Part shown: piece after piece, positions 22,556 through 33,350 of the stretch
How the letters are laid out: every line of letters begins with the position of its first letter
Numbering within the stretch: the first letter of the stretch is position 1
Assembly: GCA_021292165.1 (NCBI GenBank)
Contig: CM037877.1
Coordinates: forward strand, 213,962,716-214,026,715
Direction of reading: 5' to 3'
From: Shinisaurus crocodilurus
Taxonomy: Eukaryota; Chordata; Lepidosauria; Squamata; Shinisauridae
Length of the DNA stretch: 64,000 bases
Program-made: the position numbers and the translations under genes
The notes under the pieces: generated by a model
What the model was told of the DNA's origin: nothing
The model's database searches: none
Seen by the model: only the letters and a program-made list of their open reading frames with translations

Positions 22556-22566
22556 TTTTCATTGAA

Positions 22567-22742
22567 ATATGTTTTTTTCCCTTATTTTTTAAATTTAAAT
22601 TTCCTTTTTTTTTACTTTTAATTTTTTTTAAATTTACTTTTCAAAACAAAATATAACAAAATACAAGAATAACACACAAAAATAACGTAAACTACATACA
22701 ATAAATCATAAAGTGCACCCCCCACACACCCTCCAAAGATGT
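22567..22742 (-). mobile_element. L1 3' UTR fragment, antisense
   Basis: A T-rich start (ttttttaaatttaaatttcc) is followed by aaaatataacaaaatacaag, aacacacaaaaataac and agtgcaccccccac. The L1 antisense copy at 37801 has the same kind of order (tttaaatttttaattttt, aacacacaacataaac, gtgcacccccccac). No ORF2 remains. Tentative target duplication ttttcattga on both sides. Confidence 0.65.
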
Positions 22743-23400
22743 TTTCATTGAGGTAGGGGGCAGTGAAGGAACCTTGTTGCTTGGCCTTCGTGAACAACTC
22801 TCTTCTAGGTGCATCAACAGTGTTTTGCCAGTACACTAGCACTGCTATTGCTTTTAAAGACAGAACAATTGCCACAAATTATGTCTTTAAAAAGACTAGA
22901 AGACAGCGTGGAAAACTCCAGGATGCAGGTTCTGGATTCTCTTCAATTACTGAGTGAACATATGATGTCAATTATAGAGAAAATGGATAACGTAGAAGCA
23001 GACTTAGTCATAGGGGAGCTACTTGATCAGGATTGTTAAATAAACAGCCATTGAAACCTGACTTTAGTTCCAGTTAGCTTCTCCACCCTAGAGACAGAAA
23101 ATCACATTTCTAAGAGAAGAGGGGGAAAGGATCATTTAGCCTGCACCCCATTTCACTTATCAAAGCAATACTAGTTGTCTTAAAAAAAAAAAAAAGTTAA
23201 ATCTGCCTCAGCCCAAAGCCTCATTGCCTTCTTCACTCTCGAAGTTCACCTTGCAGCTCTAAGACAGAAATCTCTCCTTAACAACGGAGAGCAGAGACTC
23301 AGGTGAGGAGGGGAACAAGCCAATTGCCTATGTGCAGCTTGTAATGTTGTACTACACACTGGCAGTCAGGGTGCACGCTCACTCTGTTGAGATTGTTTCC
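22743..23400. other. Unassigned, small frame only
   Basis: A plus-strand frame at 22809-23039 ends in a charged stretch (EKMDNVEADLVIGELLDQDC). It has no recognisable domain, and I see no splice context. It might be a piece of an unknown repeat or an old pseudogene. Confidence 0.3.
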
Positions 23401-23414
23401 ATGCTTTCCTGTGA

Positions 23415-23725
23415 AATACTGGGTGCGCTCGCACATCACGCTAACCCACCCTGGCAAAAAGCCACCATGGGTTTGTTGTCGTGAGAACAACAAAATTGGC
23501 CCCTCCCCTCCCTTCAGTCCTCCTGTGGGTGTCCAAGGGGACACTGTGGGATGACTGAGTTGCCTCCCGCCTCCCCGCCACAACTGTGCCGCTTGGGGCT
23601 TGCGGCTTGCCACAGCTTTTTTACAGTTTAAACTTTTCCCCCCAAGCTGGCTTTTGTGAATCCCGTTTTGGCAGTTATGGACAGTCCCATCAAAGTGCCC
23701 CAGCGACATCTTAGAGGGGCTGCTT
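23415..23725. repeat. Fragment of a foldback repeat family
   Basis: The left part tgggtgcgctcgcacatcac, with gctaacccaccctgg and ccaccatgggtttgttgtcg, resembles the ends of the foldback repeat at 27220-27413 (gttgttgtatcgtgcgaacc when inverted). The rest is GC-rich and unassigned. Confidence 0.4.
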
Positions 23726-23831
23726 GCGGTTGCCCAACATTTTTTTTAAAAAAAATTTGTTCCCAGTAATTTCGCAAATATTTGTAAAAGTGATTTTTAA
23801 AATTATTTTTTACCCACACTTGCCCAACTGT

Positions 23832-24561
23832 GAACGTTCGCAGTTCTGTGGGTGTATGAGGAACCTCAGGCGGGCAATGTGCAGGAGGGTGCCTGCTGGC
23901 AAAGTCCAGCAGGTACCCCCCTGGGCATTGCCCCACAGATGCTGCAGGTAAGTTTGTTTTTCAAAGGTGCGAGTGATCTTAGCTCCCATAAAGGGAGTTG
24001 GGGCTTGTTCACCCCTTCACAGCAAGATCCTTGCATTGTGGGGGGGGGGGAGACTCATGTTACCCAAAGGTGCCCTCACATTTGGACTTGTTCCTGAGAT
24101 TCTACCATCTCGGGAACATGGGAAAGTGCGAGCCACCCATGTACAGGTGTAGTTAACTTTGACACCTGTCAAAGTTAAAGCTCCATTTTAAAGTGGGATT
24201 TACAAAGTGTTAAACAATTTCTTTGGGGCAGAGAATTATACCGGTATATAGAGTCTATATACCAGTATAGTCCCCTGCCAAAAAAAATTGAGTCTGAACT
24301 CCCGCCACCCTGAGGATCTTGACGTGAAGGGGTGAACGAGCTGCCTCCCCCTTTTTGGGAGCTAAGATCACCCCCACACACCTTTGGTTACATTTGTCAG
24401 CTTGCCTTTTGACAGCTGTCAGATGTAACCAAAGGAAAAATAAACTTACCTGTCCTCTTTTGGGCCCATGGTGGGTACCTGTTGGACTTTGCCAGCAGGC
24501 ACCCCCTGCACATTGCTCACCGGAGGCACCCCATTCCCACACCCGTGCAAGTGGGAACGTT
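23832..24561. repeat. Long inverted repeat (about 730 bp), MITE-like
   Basis: Two arms of roughly 200-250 bp are inverted. Left arm blocks gaacgttcgcagttc, caggagggtgcctgctggc, aaagtccagcaggtacc, gcaggtaagtttg and gatcttagctccca reappear in reverse order as tgggagctaagatc, aaacttacctg, ggtacctgttggacttt, gccagcaggcaccccctg and gggaacgtttg. Two small perfect hairpins lie in the centre (arms aactttgaca at 24152-24173, and ctttggttacat/atgtaaccaaag at about 24382-24436). Target duplication not found. A diverged half of the same family is at 26700-27075. Confidence 0.7.
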
Positions 24562-24562
24562 T

Positions 24563-24850
24563 GAAAATGGCTATCATATTACCTCATAATTGTCTCTTTT
24601 CTCAGGCTAAACATACCCAACCCCTTCAACTTTTCTACACAAGACTTGGTCTCCAAGCTCCTTGCCATCTTTGCCTCCCTCCTCTGGACACATTCCAGTT
24701 TGTCAATAGCCTTCTTAAACTGCAGTGCCTAGGACTGAACACAGTACTCCAGTACTCTAACCAGAGCAGAATAGTGTGGAATCATTACTTCTTGTGATCT
24801 CGACAGTAACAGTCTATTAATGCAGCCTAGAATTGCACTAGCAATTATTT
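24563..24850 (-). mobile_element. CR1 LINE fragment (post-palm region), antisense
   Basis: The minus strand encodes degenerate CR1 ORF2: a LGCINRLLLSRSQEV-like block near 24830-24795, VLEYCVQS-like near 24750, DKLECVQRREAKMARSLE-like near 24700-24655, then GMFSLRKETIMR near 24615-24585. This is the same region as 14605-14912 but from a different CR1 subfamily. Confidence 0.75.
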
Positions 24851-25130
24851 GGTGGTCCTTCTCAATTTAAGGTGTGGTAAAATATTTGGCCACAGTTTCA
24901 AAGTTAAAAGGAAACTGTTTTCAAATGGTAAAAAATGGAGATATTCCAAATCTCTTTAATGTGATACTGTTACATCTCTTCTGGATATTGCCTCTAACAA
25001 CCATGTATTCTACATATAAATATCTGAGCATAATGCTTTTCCTGAGAATATGTACTCCATAACTGTGAAGCTCTTCCTGCCAAGTAGTACCAACTTTATT
25101 ATGGACCCATTAGGAACATGTCAGTTTGTA
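24851..25130. other. No recognised feature
   Basis: AT-rich spacer between CR1 and 5S SINE fragments. Confidence 0.45.
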
Positions 25131-25137
25131 TAGCATG

Positions 25138-25298
25138 GCCTGTGGCTCACGCTGGCTCAGCTTGTCTGAGTGTGGAAAGCTAACCAGGGTCAGGCCTGGT
25201 TATTACTTGGATGGGAGACCCCTCCTCTAGTTTCCTGCATTGAGCAGGGGGTTGGACTCGATAGCCTTGTAGGCTCCTTCTAACTCCATGATCTATGA
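25138..25298 (+). mobile_element. 5S rRNA-derived SINE with CR1-like tail, copy 1
   Basis: The first 85 bases follow 5S rRNA: gcctgtggct start, ggaaagctaaccagggtc (internal A box region), then cctggttattacttggatg and gggagacc (C box). The sequence then leaves 5S at the same point as copy 2 (cctcctctag) and ends in a CR1-type 3' end (gggttggactcgatagcc, ttgtaggctccttc, atgatctatg). The copies differ at about nine positions over 160. Transcription would start from the internal 5S promoter by RNA polymerase III. Confidence 0.92.
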
Positions 25299-25377
25299 AA
25301 AAATATACTTCTGGACAGTTGTCTCTGGAGATCAGAGCTGCTCTGGAGAATACAGCTGCTGGTTGTGCCTGATATAT

Positions 25378-25615
25378 ATTATTATTACATTTATATCCTG
25401 CTGTTTTTTTCCTCTTGCAAGAAACCCAAGGCAGCTTACATGGTCCTCCTCCTCTCCATTTTACCCTCACAACAACCCTGTGAGGTGGGTTAGGCTGAGA
25501 GTCAGTGACTGGCCCAAAGTCACCCAGTGAGCTTCATGGCCAAGTGTGGACTAGAACCCGAATCTCCCGAGTCCAGTGCAACACTCTCACCACTACGCTG
25601 CACTATCTCTCATGA
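25378..25615 (-). mobile_element. tRNA-derived SINE, family 1, nearly full length
   Basis: Antisense copy with L2-like tail (atatcctgctgttttttt, caaggcagcttacatg), body, B-box region (ggactagaacccg) and A-box side (ctctcaccactacgctgcac). It lies shortly downstream of the 5S SINE. Flanking duplication not resolved. Confidence 0.88.
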
Positions 25616-26695
25616 CTAGCATTCTGTTCCAGGAAACATTCAGCAGCAATTTAAGTCTCACTAGTTTCATTTCCAAAAAAAAAGCAGCCCTATCCTACGT
25701 TGTCACCTTTGTTGCAGCATGGCAAGCAAAGGCTTGAGCTGCAACTGCTAAGGCAACATCTGATCTCGGGAAAGTGAGGCAGAGGTGTAGCAACAGTGTC
25801 AAATAGTTTGGCGTTGTCAGTCAAAACCAGGATGTAAACCATTTAAATATAAAGGTGCATTCCAGAAACCAGATGTCAGTTCCTGTCTGTAGCACTGAGA
25901 ATAATGATTCCAGCACGTCACCCTCATTTTCCCTTTTTCCTGGCTGCCCTTTTCAGTCACTCAGATTTTCTCCTGCCCATGCTGTCCAGTTTCCTGGTAT
26001 TCTCTCTCATTTCATTGAAGTATGGGCTCGAATGAAAGAAAACAGCAGGCCCATCCGGACTACAGCTACTGACCTTGACTTGCCTTTCCTAAAAAAAAAA
26101 AGGGGGGGAGGCTAAAAATAGTGCATCAAACTAAAAATAGGATAAGATTCAACCTACAGGGCTTTAGGGTGTGGGAACCTGAAAGGTTTTTCATTGCTAG
26201 TGTGAGTGGAGATGGAATTCAGATGTAACTCTCTTAACAAAATTACCGGTAATTTATTTATGAATAAATAAGTAGTATTTCCTTGGTAGACATGTTCCGA
26301 TGAAACTTTCTTTCCTATTATTAGGATGCAGAAGGAACATTGCTGCCATATTAACATATTCGGCTAAACAATGGAGGGGGAGATGCAGAAGCTGCAATGC
26401 ACAGCATAGTTCTTTGCATTGGACTCCCATTGAAATCAGTGGTCTTTAAGTTACGCTATTTGTATTGTGTCCCCATTGTTCCAAGTATGAAAGCAGAGTC
26501 CTCACTCCTTCCTTTCTTTTACTCCTGTCTTGGACACACATGGGCTCCAAGTGGATATATGCAGGCCAGAATGCATATGTCCCTGTGAAGAAACCATGGG
26601 GAGCCCTGTCAAAAAAAACCAAATGAACAAACAAAAAGACCTTTAAAAAGCTGTCTGTCAAACCTCCATGCTCCAGTAAAAAGGGGTGGGCTGCA
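25616..26695. other. No recognised feature
   Basis: Unassigned. A short exact palindrome aaattaccggtaattt is present near 26239-26254. Frames are short and unconvincing. Confidence 0.45.
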
Positions 26696-26699
26696 CTTG

Positions 26700-27075
26700 A
26701 GCCCGTAGAGTCTCGGGAATGGGTGGAAAAGTTGGGGGCACTGGGACCTATCAGGGGAACACAAAAGAAACCCTGAGGATTCCAGTGCCAAGGGGGGGGG
26801 ATAAATCCTTCCATCCCCTTTTTGTGAGCAAAGATAACTTGCATCTTTGCTTTGAATTGCCAGCTTGCTTTTTGACAGCTGTCAAGCCAAAGCAAAGTGT
26901 GGGGGAAAAAACCCTACTGCAACCCTCTCTGGGTCAACGTCCATGGTTGGTATCTGCTAGCTGCTACATTTTGACAGCAGCTACCCCCCAGGACATTAAC
27001 CAGTCAAGGCTTCCCATTTTCACACCTGCAGAAATGCTCCCGATCATGGCGGGGGTACAGTGAGCCAGTGGCGAT
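26700..27075. repeat. Diverged relative of the 23832-24561 inverted repeat
   Basis: Shares ccagcttgctttttgacagc plus tgtca with 24397-24421, the preceding cccctttttg(t/g)gagc(a/t)aagat, and ggttggtatctgctagctgc with its counterpart. Only the right arm plus centre are recognisable. Confidence 0.5.
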
Positions 27076-27219
27076 CACCCCACCATGCCACTTGGGCACT
27101 TTTGGGGTGGCTGGCACTGGCAGTGGCCAGGGCAAGCTCGGGAAGAGCAGCAAGGGTTTTTTTTTTGCTGCTCTTGCCAAGTGCCTTGGCCACTGGATTT
27201 TACCCATGGTGTGATCAGC

Positions 27220-27413
27220 CATCTGAGTTCGGACGACATGGCAACCCACTGTGGGTAAAGCAACCTCTAGAACACTCTATGGGTTCTCAGGGTGGGTTGC
27301 TTAAAAAACAACAACAAGCCACCATGGATAAACATGGGTTTGGACAACATGACAAACAACCATGGCTCGCTGTCCATGGTGGGTTGTTGTATCGTGCGAA
27401 CCAGGTCATTGGC
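27220..27413. repeat. Foldback repeat, about 190 bp
   Basis: The left end ctgagttcggacgacatggc and the right end tgtatcgtgcgaaccaggtc are inverted relatives. Inside, acccatggt-type blocks recur on both strands. A similar element is at 42945-43165. Superfamily unknown. Confidence 0.5.
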
Positions 27414-27419
27414 TGTTTT

Positions 27420-27720
27420 CTCCTATGATAGTCTGTTCTATTCATTGAATTTGTCTAATCCTTTAAAAAAGACACCTACTTTAGTGCCCATTGTAACATC
27501 CTGTGTCAACTAATTCCACAACTTAATTGTGTATTGTATGCAGCAGTATTTTCTTTTGTTTTTCCAATGTCATTGTCTACTGCCAGTTTCACTGGGGGAT
27601 CACAAATTCTAGTGTTTTGAGAGTGGGTAATAATTTTTCTTAGTTCACTCTTTCTACTATGCCATTTATGATTTTAAGAAATGTCTAATATGGCCACTCT
27701 TTTAAAAAAAATAATGAAAT
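27420..27720 (-). mobile_element. CR1 LINE fragment (C-terminal end of ORF2), antisense
   Basis: Antisense blocks gaatttgtctaatcctttaa, caactaattccacaacttaa and tcactgggggatcacaaatt correspond to 14345-14510, the ORF2 C-terminus (LDGFKRGLDKY and VVKLWNS regions). Highly decayed. Confidence 0.65.
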
Positions 27721-27754
27721 ACTCCTAATAAGGTAAGATTTTTTTAAAAAAATC

Positions 27755-27852
27755 TTGTGTGTGTGTGTGTGTGTGTGTGTAAAAGCTCCAATTTGGGCCT
27801 GGTGAAGTCTTGTTTACCCTTTTCAGTGCAACCATGGGTAGGAGATATCCAG

Positions 27853-27889
<37 letters not shown>
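27755..27889. repeat. (GT)n and (GTT)n microsatellites
   Basis: About 13 GT units at 27755-27780, and about 11 GTT units at 27853-27887. Confidence 0.96.
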
Positions 27890-28805
27890 GAAAGCTACTT
27901 TATTGCATTAACACTAAGCAATAGTTGGTAGGTAATAGGGTGCCGGGTGTTTACAGGAGGCTAACCTGAGTGCTCATCGCTTTGTGTTGAATACTCATTC
28001 AAATAGATTAGGATTTTGTCCAAATATTTAAAAGTCTATTTGGTTTCACAGTGAATGATGCAATGGACATATGGTTAGGAATTTATCTGCCAGAAAACAT
28101 GTTTTCTATAAGTATCGTTGCTGAATTCAGCAAGACAGATGGTGAATAATAATTTTGGCCCAATCATTTCCCCATACGTAAAAAAAAGGTCATTGCTTTG
28201 GAGACATTAATTCTTCCCATATTCTCAGGGCCTGAGAGTTATTAGCTTTCCAATGGATATTGTAATGCACAGTGAAAAAGAACACAAACAACACATATTA
28301 CAAGGAATTTAGCAACATTTTCATGTAATTCTTATGTGAATTAGCTAAGAGTTGCTTATTTTACAAAAAGGAATTGATGCAGGTGGATTTTTGCATCTAG
28401 GACCAAGGTGCACTGCTCTGATTACATTTCAGTAAAATATAGTTTTCTAAAGATTTGTGTTAAGTTCTAAAACTGAGTGCAGCAAGACATGAGGGAGATA
28501 GATGACAAGCTAGCAAGGACTGTTGGAGAAAGGCTGACAAAGGAAGTATGAATTGCTCAACTTTGTCAGAATGCTGTTAAACACATTGAAATGCTCACAT
28601 TGGTGCTAGAAGGGAAAAGGTTGTAGAAGGGTAGGATTGTTCCTGGTTGACCTCTTTCCACATGTGCTGGAGCAAAGAAAGCTGTATGTGAATTCAACCT
28701 GAATCCCTTGCAACCTAATCCATTAAAATCTTAGGCAGAAGCAGCCCTTGTTTACTGCACAAACTTGACCCCCTCTTGATTGGCTCCATAATGAAGTTAG
28801 ATACG
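27890..28805. other. No recognised feature
   Basis: AT-rich sequence without coding or transposon signals that I can name. Confidence 0.5.
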
Positions 28806-28806
28806 T

Positions 28807-28920
28807 ATTTATATTTTTATTTATTATATTCATATCCTGCCTTTTTTTCCAGCAAGGAACCCATACTCCTCCTCCTCTCCATTTTATCCTCACAACAACT
28901 CTGTGAGGTAGGTTAGGTAC
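28807..28920 (-). mobile_element. tRNA-derived SINE, family 1, truncated
   Basis: Antisense tail and body only: atatcctgcctttttttcc, caaggaaccca, then a deletion to tactcctcctcctctcc, and cctcacaacaactctgtgag. It ends at gtaggttaggtac; the tRNA-like head is missing. Confidence 0.8.
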
Positions 28921-28959
28921 TACATACCAGAAGAAAGGAGCAAGAAGTATATACACCCC

Positions 28960-31900
28960 ACAAATGGTTACAGTTCTGCTTCTGCAGAATGCGGCAACCA
29001 GGATTGTAACCAGTACAGCCAGCTGGAATCATCATCATTGCTACCACTTGCTTACTTGCTTGACACAGATCCCAGCAGCTCTGAACAGTACTCTCCCCCC
29101 ATCGCATACCAAGGTCGGGCTCCCACAACCTTACAGGCCATGCTTCTTGGGAAAGCACACACCTTCGCTGGAGTATGGATATGCCCCACTGGTTTTCAGG
29201 AGTGATCCTCTCTGGCCCACAGCCTTCCCAGTCAATGAGAGTCTAAGTTATGAGCACATGGTATTCCACATGGTTCTGGACCTGCACAAGAGCTGATCAC
29301 TGATGTCTATGACCAGGGAAGGAGTGGCATGGAATAGCTTTAACATGGAAGAACAGATGGAGATTTATGGCACTGGGAAGGTGTGGTTTGAGTGTGACCA
29401 GATTTATCTGTTGAAGGATAGGGGAAAGACCCTGGTATTGATGATCCAGCTTGGCAGAGGGATGGTTGGACTAGAAGTATTCTGTGTGGAGAGTCATTTT
29501 GTTCCCAGCAGCAAAGTAAGGTAGTTCCTGACAATGCCAGTTTGCCTGGCATTTTTAGGCTTCTTTGCCATAGATGTACTAGTTAGTCTCCTGCAGCAGG
29601 CACGAAGAATGAGGTGAGCATGGCTAGATCGCCCAGGTGCTGCTACCCATAATGAGCACAGATCAGGCCCTGGGGTGTGGATGCATGGGCCAAATCATGA
29701 CAGGCAAAATCCACAAGTGGAAACAGTGAGTCCCAGAGTGTCGAAGAGTGAATCCCAGTCATCCTGGTGGTAACTGAGAAAGCAAGGGAGGCACCATTCC
29801 AGGATCTGGTATACCCACTCAGAATAGGGAATTAGGACGGGGATTGCTTTTCTGCTGGGGGCTGGGGGGGGGGAAAGAGCATCACTAAGTATGCCTTGCT
29901 ACTAAGGTGTTCAAAAGAAGCATTGCTCTGCATTGCTACCATTCTGGTTACAAACTGCTGCTGTAAGTACTTGGAGTTCGTGCTGAATGCTCTATTTAAT
30001 CAGAAGGACCTCAGTGTTGTGCAGCATGATTCTAAACACAATTACTCAGAAGTGATTCTCATTTACCTGAATGAGACTTACTCCCTAGTAAGTGTGTTTA
30101 GGTTTGCAGGCTGCAGCCCTGGTAATTTAAAAATCATCTTAAGTATGAGAGGTTAAAAGTTCTTGAAAGAGTCACCAGTTGAACACCCCTCACATGATGG
30201 GACCGGTGTTTGTATGTTTGTGTAAGGAACTAAACTTTCTGAGATTTCTACTGACTCCGGAAGCTGCAGTTAGTAGGCTGGGAGAGGGAGATAAGCATCT
30301 GTTTGGAAGGCAGAGAACCACTGGTGATTAGTTATTGTTCAAGGTTCACTTCCTCTTTCTTCGGAAACCGAAAGGCCAGCTTTGACCATATATAAAGGCA
30401 TCTTGAAGCAATTGGCTTTGTGTTGAATGTACAAAGGGGAGTGTGTTTTATTGTCTGGGTCCCCCCCTTTACTCCTTAACTCTAAGATGGTATTGTGAAG
30501 GGGAGAAAATATAGGGGCACTTACTTAATGAATATATGAAACAGTAGAGTGTATGTGTGTAATTCTTCTCTACCTTGTGTTGGGTGAAATCCATCTTCAA
30601 ACAGTGAACAGCAGCAAACAAAAAATCTATTATTGCCTGAGAATTAGGAAATTGTGTGATTAGAAGAACAACGGCTATCCCCTCTTTCCATGGGAATTCT
30701 AAAACTAGACCAGATGTAGCTTTGAGAGGTAGCCATAGCTGAAGTTACTGCAGGAGCTAAGTCGTTGGCCTTCAGTGACTATTATTGCTATAGGTGATTA
30801 AAATGTACTTTTATAATGAAGTTTCTTTAATTGTTTAATAAGTGCAGTACTTGTTTCCTTACTATGCTGTGTGATTTGTACTTCATACTAGAACATAACC
30901 TTGAAATACATCTGTTTGGCAGCAGGTAGAAGCTAAGGTTGGGTATTTTTTGCATTTGGTACCATATCTAACATTATTGGTAGTTCATACTAAGATTTGA
31001 AATTCTGGAAATTACATTCTTTAGGATCTAAATACGCAGAACACACTGGATAAAATATATTGATATATGGGAATGAAATGTACACTATATTTTCTAGATA
31101 TTAGGGAATAGAGTGTTTGAAAGCTTCCAAAATTGTTCATCCTGACTTGCCTGCCACCCAAATCTATAAACGCAGCATCTTTACATTGTTCACATATTGA
31201 ATATCCAGTAGGGCTGAAAGCTAGAATTTTATTTTTATGTATTTATTTATGTATGCATATGTGCAGGTATATATGTCTGACTGAAAATAACTGTACCCCA
31301 TTCCATTTAAGGAATGCAGAAGGATATGCTAAGGCAGATTCAGTTTTCTTTCTAGCTGAGACCTGATTCACCCATGCACTTGTTATCGCATAACTCAAAG
31401 ACTGAAAGCTGGCTGTGTGAATGAACTACCTCCATTGAAAAATAGTGTGTTAGGTAACTGTTGTTTCAGGTAATCGTTTGGCCTCTTCTTCACACATGCA
31501 AGGCACAATGATGTTTCAGTCACTGAGCAATGAATACTGTATATATGTGTGAATACCGGAGGAGAAATGTAAGGAAACTGGTTTATCCTGGCATTTGGAT
31601 AGGTTGTATTCACACATAACTGCAGTCCCCCACAGAGTCATTTTGAATTTCAGGAAAGCCAAGACTCATGGGCCAAGTCCTCTTTCCACTCGTCGCTTAG
31701 GTTCAGTGAGACCCTCCTCTTGTCCTGCCCAGCACTCTTCCCCCAACCCATTTGCTTTAGGTTTTATAGGAGAGGGAGAAACCTGCAGTGCTGTGATTCT
31801 AATCCTGCCTGAGAGGCTGAAGCTTCTGTGGAGCTAAGTACAGCAAGAGAAGTAAAATTCTTTAAGGATACAGCTGGATTGTCTTAAGGGATACATCCGT

Positions 31901-32405
31901 GAGAGTGCGTGGAGGGAGGAAATTATGTTAAAAATTCCCACGAGCATTTTAAACTATCTAACCAGTTCCTGATACTTACAGGGCAAGGGATGTCAGCCAC
32001 CTGTTTTTAGTGGGTGGAATGAAAGAGGATACAGAAAAAGCATCAGTGCATCTAGTTATTTTAGATGCCTCTGTTCAAAACCACCTGACTATACTACTTT
32101 ATACTTTCCCCTATCCCACGCACCCTTCCAACGACTTCATGCAACAAGTAGAGTCAGCAGCAGCAGCATTCACTTGTAAAAGGATGTGGAGAATACCCTA
32201 TGGGAGCCATGATAGGAATAAAAGTCATGAACACAACCCATGAAATAATGCCAGTAATTATACTTCTATTCAGCTGGCAAAGACCTTACAGAACAACTCA
32301 AGGTCAATGCCTCAACATGAGAGTCAGTGTTCCTGTCTCATATGTAAGATGGGTTTGCGGCAGAATCTCTATACAGGCATTCTCCTGAATTGTGAGGGCT
32401 GAATT
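28960..32405. other. Mostly unassigned; one possible MITE remnant
   Basis: Near 28970-29020 a weak L2 RT thumb-like frame (LLQNAATRIVT) occurs. Near 30028-30118 a gattctaaacacaattact start and a gtgtttaggtttgcaggctg end resemble degenerate inverted ends of a lizard MITE. Otherwise nothing identified over about 3.4 kb. Confidence 0.4.
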
Positions 32406-32409
32406 GTGA

Positions 32410-33350
32410 ATGGACAAGAAAATGGATAAGGGGAAATGAGGAATGTAGAGAGTATACAAGATTTGAAAAGATGATTACACAAAGGGAATCTATAGAAGGG
32501 AATTTAGTTATAATAAGTACAAGTGAAATTTATAAAATGTTAGAAAATGAAGACCAACATGATTATCTTAAATCAGTACTGTATGGGATTATGATTTCAC
32601 TGAAAAGATAAGTACTCAGAGTTGGAAGAAGATATGGGATTTGCGTATTCTGAAATCTATGTCTGTACGGATAAAGGAAAATTTCTATAAGTTGATTTGG
32701 AGATGGTATCTAACTCTAGTAAAATTAAATCGAATTGATAAGAAATATTCGGCGTTATGCTGGAGAGGTTGTCGAGAAACTGGCACCTATATTCATATGT
32801 GGTGGCGTTGTGAGCATGTACAGACATTTTGGTAAATGGTATTTAAGGAGATAAATAACTGGGGTAAATATAGAGGTGTGTCCTAAAATAGCATTGTTAT
32901 CAATTTATGATAAGGTTCATTGTATTCAGTTTATTAAAGATTTAATTTTGAATTTATTAACAGCAGCAAGGTTAATGATACCTGGAAAATGCAATATGAT
33001 TACCAAATAGAGGAATGGTATAAAGAAGTATGGGACATCACCATTAATGATAAATTAACATGTACTATTAAAGTTAAAAGGGGATTAACAAAACGGAATG
33101 ATTTTAAAGATATATGGGGAGTATTTATAGATTTTGTTTTATTAAGAGGGAAAGGGTGCATACCTTCACAAGGTTCAATGCAATTTTGGAAGAATGAATA
33201 GTTATGTATCTTAGTTGGTCCCAGTGTGTGCGTGTGTGTGCACTTATATTATTGATGTGTTCCTTTTCTTTTCTTTTGTATATGAATAAGTTTATGTTAT
33301 ATGGCATGTTATATTTTAAAAATTTAAATAAAGTATGGGGAAAAAAAGAT
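32410..33350 (+). mobile_element. L1 3' end, sense, 5'-truncated and decayed
   Basis: Corresponds to the last third of L1 ORF2 plus 3' UTR. The frame at 32641-32835 reads MSVRIKENFYKLIWRWYLTL, LNRIDKKYSALCWRGC and HMWWRCEHVQTFW, the Cys/His motif region. A second frame (32989-33201) reads EEWYKEVWDITINDKLTC to SMQFWKNE. The 3' UTR ends in aaatttaaataaagtatggg with a short A run near 33342. Frames are offset, and it is more decayed than the copies at 37801 and 53566. Confidence 0.88.

Noticed and set aside
22809..23039. Small plus-strand frame with a charged C-terminus as a possible gene
   Set aside because: No recognisable domain, no promoter or splice context, and the length is within chance expectation.
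25138..25298. A 5S rRNA gene
   Set aside because: Only the first part matches 5S, several internal positions are altered, and the sequence continues into a CR1-like tail shared with a second copy, so it is a SINE.
28964..29296. Plus-strand frame starting with an RT thumb-like motif as part of a LINE gene
   Set aside because: Only one short block (LLQNAATRIVT) resembles L2; the rest has no support.
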